A stretch of 64,000 nt of DNA from Xanthomonas sp. Leaf131 (GCF_001423495.1 NZ_LMOG01000012.1:111216-175215); one strand, 5' to 3'. Shown: positions 10,382 to 19,524, counted from the stretch's first letter. The notes: a model not told the origin generated them from the letters alone. Numbers and translations: made by a program.

Positions 10382-10786
10382 ATGTCACAGAACAAGGAAC
10401 GGCCTGTTGTCTTCGTCGTCGAAGATGGCGACGGCACCCGACAACTCAGCTGCCTTGTGCTGGAGAGCTATGGTTTCACCTGCCGCAGCGCGGGCTCGGT
10501 CGAAGAAGCGCTGACCCTGATCGAGAGCGATCCGCGGATCGATGTGCTGTTCTCCGACATCCACTTCCCGGGCGGTTTGACCGGCGTGGATCTGGCTGTC
10601 AAGACCGCGCACGCGCCGTACAACCTGCCCGTATTGCTGACCTCCGGACTGGCGGTGGAGTACGTGGAAGAGATCCTGCCCGACGGTGTGGCCTTCCTGG
10701 AAAAGCCCTATACGCCCGAGCAATTGCTGACCGCCATCCGCAGCGTCATGGCCAAACACCGCGTGCTTCCCACCCCGGTCGCCTGA
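10382..10786 (+). CDS. Orphan single-domain response regulator
   Basis: The protein is a receiver domain of 134 residues with no output domain. Key residues are visible: acidic pair Glu14-Asp15 (VVEDGDG), phospho-acceptor Asp59 (LFSDIHFPG), Thr87/Ser88 (LLTSGL) and Lys108 (FLEKPYTP). It resembles the FixJ/CheY-like receivers often found at the C-terminus of hybrid kinases. No kinase lies next to it, so its partner is unknown. I chose ATG 10382 because conserved receiver sequence starts a few codons later; an ATG at 10355 in the same frame would add nine unrelated residues. It probably relays phosphate or regulates through protein-protein contact. Confidence 0.88.
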   Translation: MSQNKERPVVFVVEDGDGTRQLSCLVLESYGFTCRSAGSVEEALTLIESDPRIDVLFSDIHFPGGLTGVDLAVKTAHAPYNLPVLLTSGLAVEYVEEILPDGVAFLEKPYTPEQLLTAIRSVMAKHRVLPTPVA

Positions 10787-10876
10787 CGCTGGCGGCCGCT
10801 ACTGGACGGCGGCCCACAATCCCGGTATGAAATGCCAGCCGTCGCGCCATGCGCCGGCCACGGGGATTGATCAATA

Positions 10877-10925
10877 CACGCGTGTGCCAAGGACGCGGCG
10901 CCATCGCCCGCCTGGCACGCGCGTG
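10877..10925. other. Long-stem inverted repeat in the leader of the lipoprotein gene
   Basis: CACGCGTGTGCCA (10877-10889) and TGGCACGCGCGTG (10913-10925) form a 13-bp stem with a single G.T-type mismatch and a 23-base GC-rich loop. It ends about 20 bases before the start codon at 10947 and would lie in the mRNA leader if transcription starts upstream. It could be a leader structure, a terminator for the preceding response-regulator gene, or a repeat remnant. Confidence 0.35.
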
Positions 10926-10946
10926 CTTTCACGCCAGGGGGAAAAC

Positions 10947-11720
10947 ATGAAACATCTAGTAACCGCAGCCATCGCCATGGCTGCGTTGAGCGGCTGCGCG
11001 ACGGTACTGAACGATGCGACCCAGCCGGTTCGCATCGATACCAAGACTGCCGATGGGCAAACGCTCTCCGGCGCCGATTGCGCCATCAGCAACGACAAGG
11101 GGCGCTTCACCCTGAAGTCGGGCCAGACCGCGCAGGTGCATCGCTCCTCGCGCGATCTGGACATCACCTGCGTGCTGCCGGGCCAGCGCGATGCGTCCGG
11201 GCGCTCGATCTCGCGTGCCAACATCGGCATCTGGGGCAACATCCTGATCGGTGGCGCCATCGGCGCCATCGTCGATCACAGCAAGGGCACCGGCTACACC
11301 TACCCGAGCTGGATCCAGCTGGTGTTCGGGCAGACGTTGAGCTTCGACCGCCATCGCGAAGACCGCGGGCAGCCAGTGCAGGGCGAAAATGCGCAAGGCG
11401 TTGTGGTTGCGGCCAACGCCGGCACGAACGGCCACGCCCACGGCGAAGCGGTCACCACGCCACTCGCAACAGAGGGTGCTGCACCGGCCCAAATCAGCGT
11501 TGCAACACCAGTCGCCGTTGCCTCGTCGTCGGATGTCTCGTCCGCACGTGCCGCGATGTCGAGCGAGTCGGTCGTGGCACGCGCACAAAGCATCAGCACC
11601 GGCCTGAGCTGCGGGCAGGTGCAGGCCCATAGCGCCACGCGCTTCAGCGCCACCTGCAGCAGCGGTAGCACGGTGCAGATCGACTGCTCCGGGTTTCGCT
11701 GCACACCGACCTTCCGCTGA
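10947..11720 (+). CDS. Outer-membrane-type lipoprotein of unknown function
   Basis: The product is 257 residues. The start at 10947 follows a strong AGGGGG ribosome site and gives a lipoprotein signal peptide with lipobox LSGC (Cys at about residue 17). The mature N-terminal half has a beta-rich look (VRIDTKTADGQTLSGADCAISNDKGRFTL). A glycine-rich hydrophobic stretch follows, NIGIWGNILIGGAIGAIVDH, that could insert in or lie on a membrane. The C-terminal half is Ala/Val/Ser-rich and low in complexity, ending in a Cys-containing 45-residue segment (LSCGQVQAHS to RCTPTFR). No enzyme motif is recognised. A 12-bp-stem palindrome follows the stop. Confidence 0.82.
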   Translation: MKHLVTAAIAMAALSGCATVLNDATQPVRIDTKTADGQTLSGADCAISNDKGRFTLKSGQTAQVHRSSRDLDITCVLPGQRDASGRSISRANIGIWGNILIGGAIGAIVDHSKGTGYTYPSWIQLVFGQTLSFDRHREDRGQPVQGENAQGVVVAANAGTNGHAHGEAVTTPLATEGAAPAQISVATPVAVASSSDVSSARAAMSSESVVARAQSISTGLSCGQVQAHSATRFSATCSSGSTVQIDCSGFRCTPTFR

Positions 11721-11725
11721 GGTGA

Positions 11726-11755
11726 CAAGCTGCGCTCCAAGGCGAGCGCAGCTTG
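11726..11755 (+). terminator. Stem-loop after the lipoprotein gene
   Basis: CAAGCTGCGCTC and GAGCGCAGCTTG form a perfect 12-bp stem with a 6-base loop, starting 5 bases after the stop at 11720. There is no run of T, so it may be a weak or Rho-assisted terminator. Confidence 0.5.
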
Positions 11756-12283
11756 CTGCTCGGGTGAACAGGCCGTGTCGGGAATGATCCGACAGCCTGT
11801 CGGCGCACCCCCTATTTACGTGATGTACGTCTCATTTAAACTACAGTCTCCGGACGCGAGGCCTGTTGGCCGCTCAACTCGCGGGGTGCAGAGCACGCCC
11901 CTGCCGGGACATGCTGACGATCGACCCGGTGTCCAGCCCTGGTCGGCGTCGCAGTATTTGCACGCCTTGCAGAACGTCGATACGCACAACGCCATCCCTA
12001 AACTGCTGGGTGATCGCGCGCAGACGTCAGCCCTGTCGAACACGCGCAGAGCAGTGGCATCGCGTGCTGCCGCATCTCCAGCTCGCGTGCTCAACTTCAG
12101 TCTGCTTGGTTGCACAAAGAAGTTTGCGATTGCCACTTCGGTGCGGGAACATCCTGCGACAAACACACGCAGGTGCTCGCGCACTGGACACACGCATACG
12201 TCGTATTTCACGCGATCAATCAGGCCGCTCGCTAGGCTGACCGTTGTGCAGCTGTTCGCTGCGAACAACGTCAGGACATCCCT
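11756..12283. other. Gene-poor stretch, about 530 bases
   Basis: No convincing gene is seen. Open frames on both strands exist here (for example 11816-12268 minus), but their translations are Cys/Arg-rich without signal, domain or good ribosome site. A short palindrome CCGACAG-CC-TGTCGG-type sequence lies near 11789. The last part presumably holds the promoter of the small membrane protein gene at 12284. Confidence 0.5.
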
Positions 12284-12394
12284 ATGGGCGACAACTCGTT
12301 TCTGTCACCGGCTTTCATCATCTTGGTCGTTGCGATCATCGGCGTGGTTTTCTGGCTGGTGACGCGTGCCAAGAAAAAGCGCAATAAAAAGTAA
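12284..12394 (+). CDS. 36-residue single-span membrane peptide
   Basis: The start ATG at 12284 is preceded by AGGA (12273-12276) at 7 bases. The product reads MGDNSFLSPAF, a hydrophobic span of about 17 residues (IILVVAIIGVVFWLV), then TRAKKKRNKK and a TAA stop. The acidic/polar N-terminus and very basic C-terminus predict a single transmembrane helix with the C-terminus in the cytoplasm by the positive-inside rule. It is too short for ordinary gene calling. The combination of ribosome site, clean helix and basic tail makes it a good candidate for a real small inner-membrane protein. Function is unknown. Confidence 0.7.
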   Translation: MGDNSFLSPAFIILVVAIIGVVFWLVTRAKKKRNKK

Positions 12395-12654
12395 GCGCTG
12401 CAGCGATCAGTAAGAAGGCAGGCGGGTCATCGCGCTTTACGCGCGTTACCGCCAGCTCTGAACAGCAAGCGCAAGTCGACTCACATCTGCCTCGTCTGCA
12501 ACGCAGGTTTAACGATGGGTTTTGCGTAAGTCCGCTGCACCTGGCAACAGCAAGCGATGCTTTTGCAATGCTCCATACGCAGCGAGTACTTCGCGCTTGC
12601 TTCTTCGGCACACGCCGCATACCGCGTTGGCACGCCTGCATGCCAACAACGCAT

Positions 12655-13365
12655 TCAGAAGCGCTCGCCCGCCGGCAGATAACGCCACTCGCCGATGCCC
12701 AGCTTGCCCAGCGAGATGCGGCCAACGCGCAAACGCCGGATGCTCACCACCTCCAGACCGACCTCGCTGCACATGAAGCGCAGTTGCCCTGGCTGCACAT
12801 GTTTGATCGCAAAGCGCAGCCGCTCTTCGTTCTGCCAACTCACCTTACAGGGCGACAGACTGTGCTGCTGATAGACCAGGCCATGTGCCAGCCGCGCCAT
12901 GCCGTACGGGCGCAACTCGCCGCTGACTTCCACCAGAAATTCCTGCTCGATGGAGCTGGCATCGGCACTGAGCCTGCGCAGCACGCGGCCGTCCTGGCTT
13001 AGCACCAGCAAGCCGCTAGCCTCATCTTCCAGCGGCAACGGTGCCGTCAGGCGCAGGAAATGCCGCTTCAGCAGGCGGGTGGCGGACTGATCCAGAACGC
13101 TGCGCGCAGCGGGTACCGCCAATGCCAGCGCGGCCTGGGCGGTCATTCCGGCAGGTTTGTGCAGCAGCAACGTGGCAGGCTCGGCCGGCTCCAGCACCGC
13201 ATCGGCTGCCAGCGTCACCTGCGCCGCGCTCGCCAATGTCTGCGGCTCTTCAACCACCACACCGTCCACGCTGACCCAACCGCCTTCGATGTACTGCTGT
13301 GCCTCGCCACGCGAGCAGCCGAACAGCGCAGCCACGCATTTGTCGAGACGGATCGGTTCGGACAT
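12655..13365 (-). CDS. RsuA/RluB/RluF-family pseudouridine synthase homologue with altered catalytic site
   Basis: The 236-residue protein has an N-terminal S4 RNA-binding domain (RLDKCVAALFGCSRGEAQQYIEGGWVSVDG is the region, residues about 6-35). A pseudouridine-synthase-like domain follows, including LLLHKPAGMT (the KPxG motif). In this family the catalytic Asp lies in a G-R-L-D-x-x-[ST]-x-G-L segment. Here the segment reads PLPLEDEASGLLVL, so Glu falls at the usual Asp position (five residues before the Gly) and the Arg-Leu before it is lost. It may be inactive, use the neighbouring Asp, or serve as an RNA-binding factor. The ATG at 13365 starts the S4 domain directly. Family is clear; activity is doubtful. 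Confidence 0.85.
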   Translation of the reverse strand: MSEPIRLDKCVAALFGCSRGEAQQYIEGGWVSVDGVVVEEPQTLASAAQVTLAADAVLEPAEPATLLLHKPAGMTAQAALALAVPAARSVLDQSATRLLKRHFLRLTAPLPLEDEASGLLVLSQDGRVLRRLSADASSIEQEFLVEVSGELRPYGMARLAHGLVYQQHSLSPCKVSWQNEERLRFAIKHVQPGQLRFMCSEVGLEVVSIRRLRVGRISLGKLGIGEWRYLPAGERF

Positions 13366-13610
13366 CGGGCGAGCTCAGCATCAGGGCACGGCAGTGTACG
13401 TGCTAGGTCCTTGGATGCGCGAGATTGGCCCCATTGACCACGCGGCCATGCAAGCGCTGGTGGCGCGTCGGCATCCATGTGAACGCGCGCAAGCACGTCC
13501 GCACGGCAGCGTTGATGTACCCGTGTGGACCCGTTCGCCACTTTGCTGCCATCGCGCTTCTGCGGCACCCGACAAAGTGGGAAACTGGGCGCTCATACAG
13601 GAGATTGCAG

Positions 13611-13817
13611 ATGTTCATCAAGTTCGGCACGACCCGGATCCGCCTCGCCCATATCTCCGTCGTCAACGACCCATTCAACGCTGGCGAAAGCTTCGGTTCT
13701 TACTGCCATTCGGTCCGGGTTGGCCTGCTCTCCGGCGAAGAAGTCTTCGCACGCTTCAACAGCGAGACCGCTGCCGAGCAGCTCCACGCCGATGTTCTCG
13801 CCGCTTTGGAAAGTTGA
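13611..13817 (+). CDS. Small conserved-looking protein, 68 residues
   Basis: The ATG at 13611 has AGGAGA (13599-13604) 6 bases upstream, which decides the start; the same frame is open further up without such a site. The product is a soluble acidic protein beginning MFIKFGTTRIRLAHISVVND and ending SETAAEQLHADVLAALES. Its pattern of an alternating beta-strand region followed by one amphipathic helix suggests a small compact domain. No motif is recognised. It stands alone between the minus-strand pseudouridine synthase homologue and the chemoreceptor gene. Confidence 0.65.
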   Translation: MFIKFGTTRIRLAHISVVNDPFNAGESFGSYCHSVRVGLLSGEEVFARFNSETAAEQLHADVLAALES

Positions 13818-14353
13818 GCGCAAGACAACGACAATTGCACCACGCTGGCTGCGCGCAACGGCGCGATGGATGCGTGGCTCGAGAAAGAATAGCCGGCGCA
13901 GGCCGGCTCGTGATGTGCACGGACGCTGATCTGCTGCCCCGGAATCAACGAGTTTGTTCGCGGCACGGATGCATTCGTGCCAACCTTGCGGTTCCGACAT
14001 CCGCCCATCTCGCACATGCCAGCGAACTCTACCATTCGTCAGCGCCCAAGCATTCGTTGTGCGCGCTGCGCCATGCGCAATGCGCTAGAGCGCGTCAGTA
14101 AAACGTCGGAAAATCGTCCTGCCATTGACACGCTTCGATCCAGCAATGACGCATTAAACAAGGTATTTTTGGCGGGATGTCAGGTGGCGGCGGACAGCTA
14201 TCGGGAAATTTCTTCCGCGTAATGAATCCGTCATAAGTATTTCCGAATACACGCCTTTAGCTCTCCGATATCCGGCCGCTAGCTGGGCAAGACGCTTGAG
14301 TGCAGGCACCCCGCATGCACCAGGCACCCCAGCTGCACAACCTGGATGCGGTG
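13818..14353. other. Intergenic stretch, about 535 bases
   Basis: No supported gene. The second half (about 14090-14270) is less GC-rich than the surroundings and probably holds the promoter of the chemoreceptor gene. I looked for sigma-28 and sigma-54 promoter patterns and found no convincing match. Confidence 0.45.
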
Positions 14354-16522
14354 ATGAACGAATATCTGCAACGTCTCAATGTCGGCCGTCGCTTGGGCAT
14401 GGCGTTTGGCATCTTGATCCTCTTGTCGGGCCTGCTTGTGGCAACCGGCCTGGTCACCATGTCCAACGCACGTTTCGAGCTGGACACCATCGTCAACAGC
14501 AACATGGAGAGGATCCAGCTGTCCTCCGAAATGCTCGACGCCAATACCAATGTGGCGATCGGCCTGCGCGACATCGTCATGGTCGCTGGCGATGCAGCCA
14601 ATCGCCGCGCGATGGACATGATCGAAAAGAACCGCACACGCTACAAGCAGGCACACGATGCTTTGGCCGCAATGCCTAGCAGCGCGCTTGAAAAGGCGGC
14701 GCTCAAGCTGGTGCAGGAGAAGCGCGACGTCTCGGTCGGGTTCAACAACCAGATTCTCGAATACGGTCTTCGCGATCAGAACCAGCAAGCGCAGGCATTG
14801 CTGCAGGGCGACGCCGCCACCGCGATGGATGCGCAGCAGACGGCCATTCGTGAGAACGCCGCATTGGAACGCCGCCTCAGCAAAGATGCTTATGCAGCCG
14901 CCGTTGCATCGATGCATAAAGGCAAGGTCACGCTGGCCACGGGTGGCATCGCCGCCCTGGTCATCAGTGCCCTGCTTGCATGGCTGATCACGCGCAGCCT
15001 GACCAGGCCATTGAGCCTGGCCACGCGCACTGCCGAAGCGATTGCTGCCGGCAACCTGCAAAACGATGTCCACACTGCCGCCACCGACGAAACCGGCCGC
15101 TTGTTGCAGGCCATGGACAAGATGCAGCTGCAATTGCGCAATCTGATCGCCGCGCAGACCGATATGGCCAAGCATCACGACAACGGCCAGATCAGTTTCC
15201 GCATCGATGCGGCGGCCTTCCCTGGCGACTACGGGCGGATGGCAAACGACACCAACTTGCTGGTCGCCTCGCATGTGGCGGTGCAGACCGATCTGGCTCG
15301 CATCATGGGGCGTTACGCCATTGGCGAACTCTCCGAAGACATGCAGCCGCTGCCGGGCGAAAAGGCCGTTTTCAGCGACACCATGGCGCAGGTCAAACTC
15401 AACCTGTCGGCGATGAATCATGAGATCAAGCACCTTGCACAATCGGCCGCCAATGGCGACTTCAGTGCGCGTGGCGATGTCGAGCGCTTCCAGTTCGACT
15501 TCCGCATCATGGTGGAAAGCCTGAATCACCTGATGTCCACCGCCGATGGCAATCTGCAGTCGTTGTCGTCGTTGCTGCAGTCGATCGCTGCCGGCGATCT
15601 CACCGCACGCATGAGTGGCGAGTTCCGCGGGGTGTTCGCACAGATGCGCGACGATGCAAACGCCACTGCCAGCCAGTTGGCGCAGATCGTCGGCAACATC
15701 CAGCAATCGGCGGTCTCGATCAATTCGGCTGCCAGCGAGATCGCCGCCGGCAATCAGGACCTGTCGCAGCGCACCGAGCAGCAAGCGGCCAACCTGGAAG
15801 AAACCGCCGCCTCGATGGAAGAACTCACCTCCACCGTCAAGCAGAACGCCGAGAGCGCACGCCAGGCCAATCAGCTGGCGATCGGCGCGGCACACGTGGC
15901 CTCGCAAGGTGGCGAGGTGGTCGGCAAGGTGGTCGAGACCATGAGCGGCATCGAAGCCTCGTCCAAGAAGATCGCCGACATCATCAGCGTCATCGACGGC
16001 ATCGCCTTCCAGACCAACATCCTGGCCTTGAATGCCGCAGTGGAAGCCGCGCGCGCCGGCGAACAAGGCCGCGGCTTTGCGGTGGTCGCCTCGGAAGTGC
16101 GGACCCTGGCCCAGCGCTCGTCTGCGGCCGCCAAGGAGATCAAGGGCTTGATCGACGATTCGGTCGAGCGCGTCGGCATCGGTTCGGCGCTGGTGCACAG
16201 CGCCGGCAAGACCATGGGCGAAGTGGTCGCCAGCGTGCAGCGCGTCACCGACATCATGGGCGAGATCTCCGCCGCCTCGCAGGAACAGTCGGCCGGCATC
16301 GAACAGGTCAACCAGACCATTACCCACATGGACGAAACCACCCAGCAGAACGCAGCGCTGGTGGAAGAAGCCACCGCCGCCGCGCGCTCGATGGAAGAGC
16401 AAGCGGTGCAGCTCACCGATGCGGTCGCGATCTTCAAGATCGATGCACGCCGGGCAAGCCAGGCGCAGACGCGCGCGGCAGCACCGGTCGCACATCTGCT
16501 GAACAAGGTACGCAGTGCCTGA
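14354..16522 (+). CDS. Methyl-accepting chemotaxis protein
   Basis: The chemoreceptor is about 722 residues from the ATG at 14354. A first membrane helix (about residues 14-36) is followed by a helical periplasmic domain of about 155 residues, of 4-helix-bundle type, and a second membrane helix (about 193-213). After it come a HAMP domain and what appear to be further HAMP-like repeats ([39 protein letters not shown]). The cytoplasmic signalling tip has the conserved hairpin sequence around [20 protein letters not shown], which binds CheA and CheW. There is no C-terminal NWETF-like pentapeptide for CheR; the protein ends in HLLNKVRSA. Upstream ATGs in frame exist, but the charged [14 protein letters not shown] start fits a receptor N-terminus. 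The ligand is unknown. Confidence 0.93.
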   Translation: MNEYLQRLNVGRRLGMAFGILILLSGLLVATGLVTMSNARFELDTIVNSNMERIQLSSEMLDANTNVAIGLRDIVMVAGDAANRRAMDMIEKNRTRYKQAHDALAAMPSSALEKAALKLVQEKRDVSVGFNNQILEYGLRDQNQQAQALLQGDAATAMDAQQTAIRENAALERRLSKDAYAAAVASMHKGKVTLATGGIAALVISALLAWLITRSLTRPLSLATRTAEAIAAGNLQNDVHTAATDETGRLLQAMDKMQLQLRNLIAAQTDMAKHHDNGQISFRIDAAAFPGDYGRMANDTNLLVASHVAVQTDLARIMGRYAIGELSEDMQPLPGEKAVFSDTMAQVKLNLSAMNHEIKHLAQSAANGDFSARGDVERFQFDFRIMVESLNHLMSTADGNLQSLSSLLQSIAAGDLTARMSGEFRGVFAQMRDDANATASQLAQIVGNIQQSAVSINSAASEIAAGNQDLSQRTEQQAANLEETAASMEELTSTVKQNAESARQANQLAIGAAHVASQGGEVVGKVVETMSGIEASSKKIADIISVIDGIAFQTNILALNAAVEAARAGEQGRGFAVVASEVRTLAQRSSAAAKEIKGLIDDSVERVGIGSALVHSAGKTMGEVVASVQRVTDIMGEISAASQEQSAGIEQVNQTITHMDETTQQNAALVEEATAAARSMEEQAVQLTDAVAIFKIDARRASQAQTRAAAPVAHLLNKVRSA

Positions 16523-16843
16523 GTGGCAACGCGGCGGAACCAGCACTGCCTTCAACAGCGTCGTCTGCGTGGTTACGCTGACGGCGCTGGCGGGGCCTGC
16601 ATCGGCCAGGCTTGAGTCGATCAGATCAGAATCGTACTGGCGCAGCTAGCGGCAGCGACGATTCATCCGTGTAGATGTTCGGGAAATAGCGCTCTATCAG
16701 CAATGGTGGGTGTCAGAGCAACGCAGCATGCGCCGGCAGCAGCAACAAGGCACACCGCGCCAGCATGAACAGGGCGGTCAACGCATCCGGCACGCGCCAT
16801 GCGCGCGGTCATGCTGCGCCGGAAGGCGCGGAAAAGCGCGGGG
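16523..16843. other. Intergenic stretch, about 320 bases
   Basis: It lies between the end of the chemoreceptor gene and the end of the minus-strand response regulator gene. No gene is seen. Apart from the stem-loop at its right end (16831-16859), nothing distinctive is visible. Confidence 0.5.
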
Positions 16844-16859
16844 CTAGCCGGCGCTTTTC
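16831..16859 (-). terminator. Stem-loop at the end of the kinase/regulator operon
   Basis: On the minus strand GAAAAGCGC, an 11-base loop and GCGCTTTTC overlap the last codons and stop of the response regulator gene. The 3' arm carries four T. It is a plausible, somewhat weak intrinsic terminator. Confidence 0.5.
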
Positions 16860-17203
16860 TGCTGCAACAGGGTCAACGCAGCTTTTAGATCGAGCAGGCG
16901 GAATGGCTTCTGCAAACCATGGCGATGCTGGAACTTTTCGGGAATCCCGCTGACGGAATAGCCGGTGACGAAAATATACGGCACCCCCAAGGCATCCAGT
17001 TCCTCAGCGATCGGAAAGGAATAGGTCCCGCCAAGATTGACGTCGAGCAGCGCCAGATCGAGATTTCCCTGCTTCACGGCCTGAAGCCCCGCATCCACGT
17101 CCCCCACTGTTGCCACGATCTCGTATCCCAACTCGGTCAGGCAGTCTTCCAGCAGCATGGCCACCACGGATTCGTCTTCGACCAATAGAACGCGCGCGCT
17201 CAC
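16844..17203 (-). CDS. Single-domain response regulator, partner of the adjacent HWE kinase
   Basis: The protein is a receiver domain of 119 residues with no output domain. Visible key residues are Glu9-Asp10 (LLVEDES), Asp54 (LALLDVNLGG), Thr80 (FVTGY) and Lys99 (GLQKPF). The start is a GTG at 17203 that overlaps the stop of the upstream kinase gene in the 4-base GTGA arrangement, so the two are translationally coupled and almost certainly a cognate pair. With no output domain, it must act through protein contact or a phosphorelay, as is common for receivers paired with HWE/HisKA2 kinases. Confidence 0.92.
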   Translation of the reverse strand: MSARVLLVEDESVVAMLLEDCLTELGYEIVATVGDVDAGLQAVKQGNLDLALLDVNLGGTYSFPIAEELDALGVPYIFVTGYSVSGIPEKFQHRHGLQKPFRLLDLKAALTLLQQKSAG

Positions 17204-18285
17204 TTCTCCACCTCGGCGAGGTCGGCCGGTAGCGGCACACAGACATGGAACCGAACGCCTGCCGGGTCGAAGACAAGTTCGACATCGCCTTTGAGATCAT
17301 GCTTCAAGCCACGCTCCAGCAATCGGGAACCGAAGCCCTTGCGCGCTGGTGGATGGACGGCCGGGCCGCCGCTTTCCTGCCAGACCAACTCGAGCAACGC
17401 TTGCTCGTTGTGCGCTTTGCGTTCCCATGCGATCAGTACGTTGCCTTCTGGAACAGACAGCGCGCCATGCTTGACCGCGTTGGTGCACAACTCATGCAGC
17501 GCCATCGACAGCGCCAGCGCACGCCGCGGATCGAGCCGGCATGACGCGCCCTGCAGCGTAAAGCGCCCACCATCAGGCGATTCGTACATTGCAGCCGCAT
17601 CGCGGGTCAGTTCCTGGATATCGGCACTGATCCAGTTCTCGCGGGTAAGGGTGTCGTGCGCCCTGGACAGCGCAAGCAGACGCGCATCGATCTTCTCTTG
17701 CGCGTCGTCGAGGCTGGAGGCGTTATTGAACGACTGGCGCGCCAGCGACTGCACCATGACCAGAGAATTCTTGACGCGATGATTGAGTTCGTTGATCAAC
17801 AGCTGCTGATGCTGCTCGTGCTGTTTGTGTTCGGTGATGTCGCGCGTCGCACCCGCGATGGCCTCGACCTCGCCATCAGGCCCGAACACCGGCGTGAAGA
17901 TATACTCGTACACGCGCAGTCCCTTGGTCGTGTGCGGAAACGGCACCTCGCCTCGCAGCGACTGGCCGGTCGCCTTCACCTGCTCGATTTCGGTGTCGTG
18001 CATTGCCGCATGCCAGGGCTCGTAGCCGATTTCAAGGCAGGTCTTGAAGCGCGCCTCTTCCCAGCGCATCCCCCACATCGTCAGCAACGCCTCGTTTGCG
18101 TAAATAAACCGATGCTGGATATCGAACACGTACAGAAGATCGGGGGTCGCCTGTAACAGCGCCTTGTATATACGCGATCTTGCGGCGTCGTCTTGCTGGT
18201 CGGGTATCACGTTATCTGACTCTGTATGTGATGCATACGATAAACCGATCTGCGTGAATGCGAAATCATGCAGCCGGTAATACAT
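17200..18285 (-). CDS. PAS-domain sensor histidine kinase of the HWE/HisKA2 family
   Basis: The product is 361 residues with no transmembrane segment, so it is a cytosolic sensor. A PAS domain covers about residues 40-155, including LLYVFDIQHRFIYANEALL and ending in a PAC motif (GATRDITEHK). The dimerisation/phospho-acceptor helix is INELNHRVKNSLVMVQSL with His169. The ATPase domain has N-box HELCTNAVKHG (about 264-274), the WxE motif in VWQESGGP (about 302-304) that names the HWE family, and G-rich GFGSRLLERGL. It is the first gene of a two-gene operon with the receiver gene. The ATG at 18285 lacks a strong ribosome site, so the true start could lie a few codons downstream. Such kinases often sense light, redox or general stress; the signal here is unknown. 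Confidence 0.92.
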   Translation of the reverse strand: MYYRLHDFAFTQIGLSYASHTESDNVIPDQQDDAARSRIYKALLQATPDLLYVFDIQHRFIYANEALLTMWGMRWEEARFKTCLEIGYEPWHAAMHDTEIEQVKATGQSLRGEVPFPHTTKGLRVYEYIFTPVFGPDGEVEAIAGATRDITEHKQHEQHQQLLINELNHRVKNSLVMVQSLARQSFNNASSLDDAQEKIDARLLALSRAHDTLTRENWISADIQELTRDAAAMYESPDGGRFTLQGASCRLDPRRALALSMALHELCTNAVKHGALSVPEGNVLIAWERKAHNEQALLELVWQESGGPAVHPPARKGFGSRLLERGLKHDLKGDVELVFDPAGVRFHVCVPLPADLAEVEK

Positions 18286-18836
18286 TCGGGGGTATCGCCA
18301 GTGCGTCGCCCCAGAATACGATTCCCCGAAAACGATGCGGGCAATGGCCTCACGTCAAAAACTCGACCGCTGCTCTGCACAAACAGCCCGTGCCGCGTGC
18401 GTGATGGATTGGTCCAAGAAGGCGGCGCCGACATAAGAAGCCCTGCAGAATGCACGGGGCATTCATTGATCGGCAGTGGCAGGATCTCAGCAGACGTCGA
18501 TAGACAGGGCGAGGTGCCCTCTTCCAGCGCAAGACGCCTTGGAATCTGCATGCCTGTCTTCCGGCCGAACAACGACACGACTTTTCACAGTGCATTAGCA
18601 CTGCGATCACGCTCGTGGTGAATGCTCCGGACCGCAGCGCAACCGGCACCCATGACGCTCTCGGCGAATCGGATGCAGTTCGCCAGCATCGCTTGCCGAT
18701 GCGTAACGCTAGCCGCGACGCTGCCTGGCACGCGCTGCCCGGCGACCGGTCGTCGTCGGCCGGTGATCGCCAGGTCGCCGAGCAACGCCGACCCTGCTAG
18801 CCTTTCTCCCTATTCCGTTGGTATTGCTGATCCATC
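18286..18836. other. Divergent intergenic region, kinase operon / queC
   Basis: About 550 bases without a supported gene. It must contain the promoters of the minus-strand kinase operon and of queC. A GGCGACC...GGTCGCC inverted repeat with an inner ACCGG/CCGGT pair (18741-18779) lies about 60 bases before queC and could form a leader structure. It does not resemble a preQ1 riboswitch by eye. Confidence 0.4.
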
Positions 18837-19511
18837 ATGAAAAAAGCCGTTGTTCTGTTGTCCGGTGGCATGGATTCCGCCGCCGTAGTCGCACTCGCGC
18901 AGGAACAGGGCTTTGCCGTGCACGCGCTAAGCGTGCGCTACGGCCAGCGCCACACCTCCGAACTGGATGCGGCCGCACGCGTCGCCGCAGCGCAAGGCGT
19001 CATCGCCCACAAGGTGGTCGACGTGGATCTGCGCAGCATCGGCGGCTCGGCGCTCACCGCCGACATCGAGGTGCCCGATGCCGGCGGCGACGGCATTCCG
19101 GTCACCTATGTGCCTGCACGCAACACCATCATGCTGTCGCTGGCGCTCGGCTGGGCCGAGGTGATCGGCGCCAACGACCTGTTCTGCGGCGTCAACGCAG
19201 TGGATTACTCGGGCTACCCAGACTGCCGCCCCGAGTTCGTCCGCGCCTTCGAAGTACTTGCCAACCTGGCCACCAAGGCCGGCGTGGAAGGCGCCGGACT
19301 GCGCGTGCACGCACCACTGCAGTTCCTCAGCAAGGCCGACATCGTCCGCGAAGGCGTGCGCCTGGGCGTGGACTTCGGCCTCACCGTCTCGTGCTACCGC
19401 GCCGACGCCGACGGGCGCGCCTGCGGCCACTGCGACGCCTGCCGCCTGCGCGCCGCCGGCTTCGTCGATGCCGGCGTCCCCGACCCCACGCACTACGCCA
19501 TTTCGTCTTGA
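18837..19511 (+). CDS. queC: 7-cyano-7-deazaguanine (preQ0) synthase QueC
   Basis: QueC converts 7-carboxy-7-deazaguanine to preQ0 with ATP and ammonia, the step after QueE in queuosine biosynthesis. The 224-residue protein has the PP-loop SGGMDS (residues 9-14) for ATP, the conserved YVPARNT loop, and [17 protein letters not shown]. Zinc ligands are Cys186, Cys196, Cys199 and Cys202 (SCYRA and CGHCDAC). Length and motifs are complete. The ATG at 18837 begins [11 protein letters not shown], which fits the family start. tRNA-Lys lies just after it on the same strand. queE is about 4 kb away on the opposite strand, which is unusual. Confidence 0.96.
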   Translation: MKKAVVLLSGGMDSAAVVALAQEQGFAVHALSVRYGQRHTSELDAAARVAAAQGVIAHKVVDVDLRSIGGSALTADIEVPDAGGDGIPVTYVPARNTIMLSLALGWAEVIGANDLFCGVNAVDYSGYPDCRPEFVRAFEVLANLATKAGVEGAGLRVHAPLQFLSKADIVREGVRLGVDFGLTVSCYRADADGRACGHCDACRLRAAGFVDAGVPDPTHYAISS

Positions 19512-19524
19512 CGCTTGTGTAGGG

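Noticed and set aside
11816..12268. Possible 150-codon gene on the minus strand in the gap before the small membrane peptide
   Set aside because: The translation has no signal, domain or ribosome site, and alternatives on the other strand are equally open.
13977..14222. Possible 81-codon plus-strand gene before the chemoreceptor
   Set aside because: There is no ribosome site, and the composition is not that of a folded protein.
14279..16555. Long open frame (758 codons) on the minus strand over the chemoreceptor gene
   Set aside because: It mirrors the chemoreceptor codons; the translation is His/Gly/Asp-rich with no domain. It is a typical antisense shadow in GC-rich DNA.
18286..18836. preQ1 riboswitch before queC
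   Set aside because: The GGCGACC/GGTCGCC structure lacks the A-rich tail and short pseudoknot of preQ1 motifs.
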